Assembly: GCA_039566865.1 (NCBI GenBank)
Contig: CM076958.1
Location: 682,001-746,000, forward strand
DNA: 64,000 bases
Direction: 5' to 3'
DNA from: Aurelia coerulea
Taxonomy: Eukaryota; Cnidaria; Scyphozoa; Semaeostomeae; Ulmaridae
Positions 57,001-64,000 of the stretch are shown in pieces (the first letter of the stretch is position 1; each line of letters begins with the position of its first letter). Below the pieces are notes generated by a model, which made no database searches, was not told where the DNA came from, and saw only the letters and a list, made by a program, of their open reading frames with translations. The position numbers were made by a program, and so were the translations under genes.

Positions 57001-60000
57001 AAAAAGTGGATTGAAAATTTTATCTTGGGATGCGGAAATTTTGCGAATTCATACTGGTAACCAATCGTTAAAAAAAACTAAAACTGAATCACGAAGCGCT
57101 TCATCAACACTAAAAACAAAAAATCTATGTTTCAGAATACTCGGAAAGTCTATTGAAGAATCAAGTTTAACCTATTGGGAACACGTTTGCAAAAGGGCTT
57201 AGTAGAATAAGCTCTCAAATAATTTTGGCGAATTTTTCACGAAGACCAGTTTTGGACCTTTTCAGGGCTAAAAATTGCATTTTTATGACGAAAAACTATT
57301 AGCAAAAGGCAATATTTCATCATATCTCCACAATTTCAAATACATGCTTTTTAACAATAGTAGTATAAAGTATTTTTACAAAATTCAACTAATTTTTAAG
57401 GTTTTGAAAACATGCAGCCAACTCTACAGTGATTCGTTATATCTCAAGGTGAAAAATCCGCCTAGTAACTTCGAAAAACAGAACAAACACCAAAATAGAC
57501 ACCTTATATGATTAGGGAGTTGATCCCTAACCTTCTTTTGACTATAAGAGGGAAATATTTGTTTCATTGAACATCTATTTCAATCTATAGTACAGTGGCA
57601 AATATAGACAGAATTTGCTAAAAAAGACATCTTCTTCACTGGCCTACGTGAAAAATTCGCCAAAATTAGTTGGGAGCTTATTCTACTTAGCCCTTTTGCA
57701 AAAATGTTCCCAATAGGTTAAACTTGATTCTGCAATAGGCTTTACGAGAGTTCTGAAACATAGATTTTTTGTTTTGAATGCCGAAGGAGCGTTTCGTGAT
57801 CCAGTTTTAGTTTTTATCAACGATTGGTTACCATTATGGATTTGAAACATTTGCACATCCCAAGATGAAATTTTCAATCGACCTTTTCACTACATATTCT
57901 GCAGGGTTCAATCTGTCAAACAAAACAAAGATCATGAAAATCGAGTGAGTGCAAGCCAAGAAATTTGAATTTGAAAGTTAGTGCTATTTTGTGGTCTTGC
58001 TGCGCTACAAAAGAAGCCTGCAGTACACTTTTTAGGCCTAACTTGAAATGCTACTTTCTCAGCACTAAATTGTCCGATTTGAAAAATGTTTGCGTTTTGA
58101 TATACCTCAGGCTACGGTTTAATATAGAAAAATCAGTTTTTTAAAATCCTGATATTTTCATTTTTTGGCATTGATTACACTAAAACGGAAATCTGGATCA
58201 CAGTGCCGTGTTGAGTTTCAACACGGGTTCAGTTTTAACAGCACTGCTTATTTTGCCTTGTGTTTACATGAAATCTCAACACGGGTTGAGATTAGGTCAC
58301 ATGGTTGCAAACAATAGAAGAAGGAATGTGAGCCCCATTCAAAAATTTGAATGATTGCGGAAATAGATTCTATCTCCTTTGTTCACATTCTACCGGTTAA
58401 AATATCTCCAGGATTGGTGGAGTTATGGCCAAAAACAAATCGACAAGGCACTGAACCTTGAACAATAGAGATTCTGGCCGGGAGACAATAGTAATAACAA
58501 TAGTGATTGTTGTAAGAACGACCCGAAAACGCCACAATCTGTGTATTCAATTGTTCTTGCTATTGTCTTTCGCTAAATTTTCTTTTATTGAAGATTCAAT
58601 GCCCCTACGGTTTCTATGCGAATTGAAAAAGTCTACAAAGGCTTGTTCGCGCATTTCAAGTCATGTGGCAATACTCTGGGGAAGTTTCTGTATTGTACTA
58701 CTTTTTACATTCATGGCAAAAGTTTGCTCGTTGCGAAATAACTTATAAAATTCAAAAGAGGTTTTATCAAGAGGCTTTATCACCTGACTTGAAGTGGCGT
58801 AAACAGGTCTCGACAAGCCTTCGCCGATTTTGTCTATTGGAAAGGCAATAACTCCGCCAATCCTGAAGATATTTTAACCGGCATCCAAACTTTTACTCCC
58901 AAACATCTGGAGAGTAGATTGCTTTAGAAAAATTCGGGAAATCTCAAGCAGTTTTTTGTCCTGGTTGCGTTTTATGAAGGTAGGTAAAATTCAGGAAAAT
59001 CTTCACATGTTTCTTTTGTCTCCCTCGCTTTTTAGCCGTCTGATTGGTCCGTCAAAATGAGGCTTTGGTGGTTTCGACCATGGGCCACGAGCAATCGGCT
59101 ATGTACGACGAATGATTCCTATGCTATCTCGCCCCCAGTTGAAAAAAAATTTGCGTTTACATGAGAATTTCAACCCGTGTTGAAATTTCAACACGGGTTG
59201 AGTTGCCGACTTGAGTTGAACCCGTGTTTAGTTTCAACTCGGCCTCCTCCATGTAAACGCGATGAAGGCTTACACCATCAACCGATTTGAAATTCAACCC
59301 GTGTTCAACTCAACCTGGGTTGAAATTTCTCATGTAAAGGGCCTCTAAGAATCGATCAGTCTTATTTTGAAAGCGTCCAAATTTGTTCCTCGTGCCACGG
59401 GGTAGACATGATATTTTGCTCCTCGTGGTATCGTATTCGTAGTATTGTAGAGTATTTCGTGGGCACACGATGTACGGTTTGTAAACCGTACAGTGCCCAA
59501 GTTCACGAGTTGTCATATTGTAACCGGGAAATTTTTAATTGATGATATTATAAAGTTTTAAAAATGAAAATATTTGTTCCGTTTTAATCATTTTCGAGTT
59601 TTCACACGATGCCATTTTCAAATATGCCCGTAAAAGTTTTTTTTTAATCTGCTGGCAAATATGTGCCGCTTGAGCCAAATAAAAAGATATGTTTTAACCA
59701 CAACAAGTTTCTTTCCTTAAGCAAATTTATTTTCATGCGTATTGAGGTTATTCGTCTTTTAAGAATACTCTGGACCTAGTTTTTTAAAAGTTTCGCATGA
59801 CTACAAGCGTAGTTTTCTGAGAGAGTGCTAATTTCTTAAGCAGAAGGTTGCTGGCTCAAATCTGGGCTGGGTCATGCCAAAGACTTTAAATTGCTATTTA
59901 GTGCCTCTCTGGTTCGTATACGGCATCAAGAGTTGGACTGAGAATTAGTGGTCTTTGGACTAGAGATGGGAGTTATGGCCATCCCTACCTTTGGGTAGCA

Positions 60001-62099
60001 GCAAAACTGGGAGAAACCTTCGAGTTTCCCCCGACTACGGTTGACCTACTTACTTACTATTATACCATAGAAGTTGTTCTTAGAGGGGCTTCGTATCTAA
60101 ATTTGGGTCGAAACAATGATTTTGCAGTGTTTTAGCAGGCAAAAACATTTTGCCGATCCAAGTTTCTCAGAAAATAGCAAACGCTCATGCTTGCCGAGGA
60201 TTGCTTGTAGCTGAACCCCGAACAATTGCAAAGCATTTAACACTCTGATCCTCCTTAACAGAGCTCAACAGCATTAAAATGTGATGAGGATTAAATCTTT
60301 CCTATAAAGTTGATCGTAGCATCGTTTCAGCTCAGACTGGCTGACGCCGTATAATCGATTTTGTGTCTTAGTGACGTCATAAATACATTTGAAATGCAGA
60401 TTTAAGTTAGTTTTAGTGTTTTTTTGAAGATTCGTTTCCACTAGTGGTTTTCATAAGCTGCAAACTTTTGTGAAAAATTCGTCCTTGCCTAGAGGTACTA
60501 TGAATATTTTTTAAGTAGGTTCTTTTTTTCGCACAAGTTTTACGTGCATGTTTTAAAGATATTGCTTCAAATTCTTTTTCAAGCTTTCCGAAGAGCTTCT
60601 TAATTTCGATCGTTTCGATTCGAGACTCTATTTGCAAGGCTTCCTCGTTTTTTGTCAGTTTATTTGATTCGTTTAAAATACTTCACAACACTCTTATTAA
60701 AGTAAACAAACGGAGATATAGCGACCAAGTTTAAAAATGGAGCACATGCCACTTACGTTCGTATTTGTTTTCATTTATCAAAAAAATCAAATACAATAGG
60801 TAATTTTCCCCCAGTCCCCCCAGCTAAACTACCTTTAAATCCGTTGATATACTTTAATGTGGTAATTTAACCTTTTGAAGTTGCTCTAAGTTTCCTGATT
60901 CAAAGTAAATGCTGGTGTCATCCGCAAAGAGATAAAATGCTAACTTAGAAGATGTATTTGGAATATCATTTATATAGATAAGAAAAAGGAGTGGACCAAG
61001 AACAGAACCCTGTGGGACACCACTTGTAACATTAAGATTGCTGGAATTGTAACCATTCACTGATACATACTGTTCCCTGTTGCTAAGATAAGAACGAAAC
61101 CAGGTTAATGCTACTCCTCTAATTCCATAGTGTTCAAGTTTGTTTAGAAGTATTTCATAATTTACAGTATCAAAAGCCTTTTGTAAATCTAGGAAAATAC
61201 CACATCCAAACCTCTTATTATCTAAAGTATGTTTTATGGTACATGGTTTGGTTCTGGTTCATGATTTGAATCTTTCAGTTTTTGTTTGTTTTCTTGATTT
61301 TTAACTTATTTTAATCACTATTTGCTTAATGTTCCATTCTTTGAAGATTTCAATGAATGACCTTGAAATTCTTTCAAATTTTGCTACTATGATATTTTTA
61401 TATCGCTTCAATAAAACTATGGTGACCATTCATTAAATTTGTACTTTCCTTGCAAACAGGTGTTGGTCCTATGACGGTTGCTATGCTCTTAGCAAATACT
61501 GTGGAAAGTGGGAAGCGATATGCAGCGCAAATGGCAACACAAAAGGTAAGTAGCTTTTGCCTTCAGCTTGACTTTACTTTGAAGGCTTCATTGAAATATG
61601 AACCCATCACGAGGCAAACTGAAAGCTTTTTCATCTGACACTCAGCAGAGTATGAAACATAAGAACATGTCCAAAATATGAAATGGGGATTCTGCACCCA
61701 AATGAAGTGTCCCGAAGTGATGTATCAGCATTTGCCAAAACATAAAGGGTATCCCAAAAAAATTCTGCCCCATTTGTGTTGCTGTTGTGGAGGAGCTCTC
61801 TATTGTCTAGTTCTCGATACAGCTGCATAGAACAGGCTCCAACTTAGAGACCTTATTTTAGGCCATCTGACAAGTAGTCGCTGATTTTTTTTAAAGGCTT
61901 ACTATAAGGAAAGTAGTAATAATAATGATAATAATAAAATTTATGGCACAACAATTAAAGTGATAGCTTCAAAAACAGCACTTTCTTTATTCTTGTAAAG
62001 AGATAAACCCAGAATATCAGAACATCTCATTTTGTTTTATTTCAGGCTGGCCTTGGAATTGGTGTTGAAGCATTAAAATTAATCAGGAAATTTGCTAGA
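48008..62099 (+). CDS. MTHFD1: C1-tetrahydrofolate synthase, dehydrogenase/cyclohydrolase domain (3' end uncertain)
   Basis: Interconverts methylene-, methenyl- and formyl-THF with NADP (family knowledge). Exons: 48008-48042, 48388-48469, 49049-49108, 49757-49810, 50422-50558, 53080-53180, 53463-53515, 54076-54159, 54398-54451, 55011-55068, 56299-56391, 61460-61545, 62046-62099. The 317 codons have consistent phases. Catalytic residues are in place: Tyr49 and Lys53 in SNVYVKSK, Gln97 in IIVQLPL, Asp122 in PEKDVDG. The NADP site shows GRSKIVGSP and CHSRT. The N-terminus [14 protein letters not shown] lacks a presequence and NREDSNVYV is MTHFD1-like rather than MTHFD2-like, so it is probably cytosolic. 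The ATG exon begins at 47999 after tttttcag, implying a 5' UTR exon upstream. The last exon either splices at GTGAGA (62100) into a synthetase domain beyond the window, or reads three more codons to TGA at 62109-62111 (320 aa). Confidence 0.92.
49255..49438 (-). mobile_element. tRNA-derived SINE, family S1, second copy
   Basis: On the minus strand, GGATAGCTCAGTCATAGC and GGTTGATGGTTCACCTCC form the diverged A- and B-box region, followed by CTCTGTAATTCCAAGCTAAA and AGGAATCATGAGGTGT shared with 25806-25985. It lies in MTHFD1 intron 3. Confidence 0.7.
50583..51333. mobile_element. TA-flanked mariner-like foldback
   Basis: TA at 50581-50582 and 51334-51335. Left end TAGGGTGTCTCAGAAAATTG, right end complement CAGGGTGTCCCAAAAAATTG. 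751 bp without a transposase ORF, beginning 24 bp after the donor of the MTHFD1 exon ending at 50558. Confidence 0.7.
51342..51946. mobile_element. TA-flanked mariner-like foldback, second in tandem
   Basis: CCGGGTGTCCCAAAAAAATG at the left, its complement at the right, then TA at 51947-51948. Only 8 bp separate it from the element ending at 51333. Its arms match one solo end at 30421-30560, so this family has at least two members here. Confidence 0.7.
52008..52184. mobile_element. Short foldback element adjoining the F1 copy
   Basis: Arms GCTGGTAA...TTACCAGC, with GTATGGGAACGAGAAC on the left arm and its complement on the right. It is about 177 bp with no ORF. The F1 copy inserted immediately at its right edge. 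Confidence 0.55.
52192..52704. mobile_element. Foldback MITE, family F1, diverged copy
   Basis: Begins AGCATAGGGCTCAAATCTTT and ends with its complement at 52704. It is flanked by AGCATTTGCT (52182-52191 and 52705-52714), a 9-10-bp duplication. The internal sequence is diverged from the copies at 1-514 and 2816-3338 but keeps the aaaaaggtNggtgtaaaatt subterminal motif. It sits in MTHFD1 intron 5. Confidence 0.7.
53779..53965. mobile_element. MITE family F3, partial copy
   Basis: Starts AAAGGGTCTCCGTCTTCAA and contains CTTCACAGAAGAACAAACCA and ATTGCTTGGATATAAGTG, matching the inner part of 20358-20672 in reverse. The right end is missing. It lies in the MTHFD1 intron before the exon at 54076. 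Confidence 0.5.
55396..55433 (+). ncRNA. Hammerhead-ribozyme-like motif, Penelope type
   Basis: TTG-CTGAAGA-T, helix II GAAC/GTTC with a 7-nt loop, GAAA, the ACGT palindrome, A at the cleavage site, CAA closing a 3-bp helix I. The core fits CUGANGA...GAAA. It lies in MTHFD1 intron 10 (between the exons ending 55068 and starting 56299), sense orientation. Confidence 0.4.
56661..59346. mobile_element. Composite element with GAGGCCCTTTACATGA ends
   Basis: GAGGCCCTTTACATGATAAA at the left and its complement at the right. The interior is rich in CAACACGGGTTGA motifs near 58205-58290 and 59150-59335. The 1.5-kb palindrome 56690-58205 is inserted in it. No transposase frame. It fills much of MTHFD1 intron 11. 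Confidence 0.6.
56690..58205. repeat. Large inverted repeat (arms about 550 bp)
   Basis: The left arm to about 57236 is the reverse complement of 57649-58205, ending CACAGTG/CACTGTG, around a unique 400-bp centre. A third arm copy is at 26829-27384. The small ORFs 57011-57202 (plus) and 57683-57877 (minus) are the same frame in opposite arms and are not genes. Confidence 0.75.
59815..60060 (+). mobile_element. SINE-like sequence, second type
   Basis: A GCAGAAGGTTGCTGGCTCAAATC stretch resembles a diverged tRNA B box region (core GGTTGCTGGCTCAAATC). A body with GCATCAAGAGTTGGACTGAG and TTCGAGTTTCCCCC follows. No second copy in the window, so the call rests on the promoter-like motif alone. Confidence 0.35.
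60854..61238 (-). pseudogene. LINE reverse transcriptase catalytic fragment
   Basis: Minus-strand frame with [17 protein letters not shown] (palm motif A), [20 protein letters not shown] (motif B region) and FADDTSIY (motif C, catalytic aspartates). It stops at 60854 soon after. About 128 codons, truncated at both ends. Typical non-LTR (CR1/L2/Jockey group) palm domain. It lies in MTHFD1 intron 11, antisense to the gene. Confidence 0.88.
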
Positions 62100-62891
62100 G
62101 TGAGATTTTGAAATTTAGGAGAAATATCTCAACATATGCAAAGATAGGTTTTTTATAAAAATGTAGTAGACTATAACCTATAGTAGAATAGATAACTTTA
62201 GCATGTGGTGTGTTCCAACATTTATAGTTTTTGCTGAATATTGTTTGGAAAATGTGACTTACTTAAAGGGGCGGGCTGTGCCAACATTTCATGGAAATCC
62301 ATGCAAATTGACGCGTTCCAAAACTTTCTTTCTGAAGCTATCCTGCAACATTTTTGGAAAATAATAACACGTTCTAGTAGACTATCGATCACAGATCTTG
62401 AATATATTTTTAAATACACAATTTTGCGAATGATTACTGGGATACAGACCGATTTCGAGGAGGGGTTCAAGAAAGGTCTTTCATCTAAATACCACAACTC
62501 TGCTTGAAAATCACAGCGTATTTTGTCTTCAACCAATTAAAGAGGAATTTTCGCATTATACAAATGTTGATATTGGTTATCTGACCCCATGTTCGTTTAG
62601 GACCGTACAATAGGACGGCACATCCTTTAACAAAACACATATCCTTAAAAAACAAAAATTTATGCGTTTGACAGCTTGATAACTACTTTAGCCCCACTTT
62701 TAGTTGGTTTATCACTATTGAAGTTATTCCACAGATTTATTGATGCTTAGAGCCAAAATCAAACAGGTACAAAATTGCTTCGAAAATTCCAGGCTGAAGT
62801 GATATTTTTAACTAGTTTTGGGAAAACGTTTTTCAATGAAGCCGACATTTTGATAGGCTATCTTTCCAGAAAGATTTTTATCCAGTAAATA

Positions 62892-63965
62892 CATTCAAAG
62901 CCAAAAATTTCAAATGAATAAATTTCGGACAAAATATTTTCGGTCAAAAAAATTTCGGACGTTTTTCACGGAATTTCAGACGTTCTTACAGAATTTTTGG
63001 ACGGCTAAAAAATATATACCGGGTGCGCCAAAATAAACTTTGCACTTTTGGCAGACCACGATAAATCATACACTGGACTGATTTTGAAGATTTATGACTT
63101 AGTTTTTAGCAGAAAGCCTGAATTTGATACTGGGATTTTTGCAAATTTTTTCGTTTTCAGTTTTTAGAGCTAGAAGCGAGTTTCTTAAAATTTTAGTTTT
63201 CGAAAACACTGAAAACGATCGAAAAACATCGATCAAGTTTTCTAAAGAATCGACATGAATGGACAAAGAGAGAACTTGTTCGTGGTGATTTGGGATTTAG
63301 AAATCGATTAATTGTAATCTGCTGTACGAGAGTTCGTACTAAATCCCCAAATCACCCTGAAAACGTTTTCTCTTTGTTCATTCATGTTGAATCTTTTAAA
63401 TTTTGATCGACGTTCTTTGATCAATTTCAGTATTCTTGAAAACGAGAATTTTAAGAAACTTGCTTCTAACTCTAAAAACTGAAAACGGGAAAATTTGCAG
63501 AAAATCCTAGAACCTAATTCAGGCTTTCTGCTAAAGATTAAGTCATAAATCTTCAAACTCGGTCCAGTGTACGATTTATTGTGGCCTGTCAAACGTGCAT
63601 AGTTTATTTTGGCACACCCCGGTATTTAAATTTTATTTTTGCTCATTTCAAACTGAAAATGTCTTACACGTGCTTCAATTGTTGAGGATGATGAGAATGA
63701 TTGCTAAGATGGATTTAGTTTGAGGAAATATAATGTTTTTCGCTAATTAACACTCTCACCACATTCCTTTTCAATGCAAAGCATTTTGTGAGCAAGACAT
63801 TACAGTATGTTGTCAAATAGTGGAAATGTTTTACTGTAATTTTTCTATACTGCAAAAAAATTTCTGACACTAAATATTTCGGACTAATAAAATTTCGGAC
63901 ATTAAAACTTTTGGACGTATGAAATGTCCGAAAATATTGACGTCCAAAATTTTTGGCTTTTAATG
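62892..63965. mobile_element. TA-flanked element with TTTCGGAC subterminal clusters
   Basis: TA at 62890-62891 and 63966-63967. Ends CATTCAAAGCCAAAAATTT and, inverted, CATTAAAAGCCAAAAATTT. Both ends carry repeated AATTTCGGAC/GTCCGAAA motifs. The host element shrinks to about 470 bp once the nested 604-bp insertion is removed. Similar motifs occur at 6248-6320. Confidence 0.6.
63019..63622. mobile_element. TA-flanked mariner-like foldback nested in another element
   Basis: TA at 63017-63018 and 63623-63624. CCGGGTGCGCCAAAATAAAC at the left and its near-complement at the right, with arms pairing for about 280 bp. It is inserted inside the TTTCGGAC-motif element 62892-63965. Confidence 0.75.
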
Positions 63966-64000
63966 TAGTAATGCGTTTGCAAATGAACTGAAATTGGAAA

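Larger units (their letters stand above)
62112..64000. other. 3' end of window, no recognised exon
   Basis: After the last MTHFD1 exon I find no formyl-THF synthetase motif on the plus strand. The region holds repeat DNA at 62220-62540 (with two overlapping small frames of no known family) and the nested TA elements 62892-63965. Confidence 0.5.

Noticed and set aside
57011..57877. Small ORFs at 57011-57202 and 57683-57877
   Set aside because: They are the same sequence in opposite arms of the palindrome and have no recognisable domain.

Overview
This is a nuclear genomic segment from an invertebrate animal. It is AT-rich, its genes are split by many GT-AG introns, and transposon-derived repeats fill most introns and intergenic DNA. 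The four recognisable genes are conserved metazoan housekeeping genes. Together with the repeat types (tRNA-derived SINEs, hammerhead-bearing Penelope-type debris, many foldback MITEs) they suggest a cnidarian or another non-vertebrate animal. The sequence alone does not fix the taxon. There are no prokaryotic features, no CRISPR array, no rRNA and no convincing stand-alone tRNA.

Layout. (1) 568-12979, plus strand: 15 exons of an ARMC8-like armadillo protein (CTLH complex), with the 5' end outside the window. (2) 14333-26256, plus strand: a complete 12-exon PA2G4/EBP1 gene (408 aa). (3) 31312-41293, minus strand: N-acetylglutamate synthase (NAGS), modelled as 10 coding exons (467 aa) with a mitochondrial-type N-terminus. 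(4) 48008-62099 or beyond, plus strand: the dehydrogenase/cyclohydrolase half of cytosolic C1-THF synthase (MTHFD1-like), 13 exons. Whether a synthetase domain follows cannot be decided here. The genes are functionally unrelated, so their adjacency carries no operon-like meaning. ARMC8 and PA2G4 are head-to-tail, PA2G4 and NAGS are tail-to-tail, and NAGS and MTHFD1 are divergent.

Between and inside the genes lie many mobile-element relics with visible termini and target-site duplications (TSDs). They include TA-flanked mariner-like foldbacks, TTAA-flanked piggyBac/Kolobok-like elements, hAT-like elements with 8-bp TSDs, a family with 7-bp TSDs, 9-10-bp-TSD foldbacks, a PIF/Harbinger-like composite with three layers of nesting at 41.4-44.8 kb, two LINE reverse-transcriptase fragments, two copies of one tRNA-derived SINE, and a nine-unit 66-bp minisatellite in PA2G4 intron 10.

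The most interesting signals are several hammerhead-ribozyme-like motifs (36041-36082 minus, 5779-5819, 35129-35167 and 55396-55433 plus). Their very short palindromic helix III resembles the ribozymes reported in Penelope-like retroelements. Exon coordinates come from manual translation and splice-phase checks. All coding models below keep an open frame across every junction.
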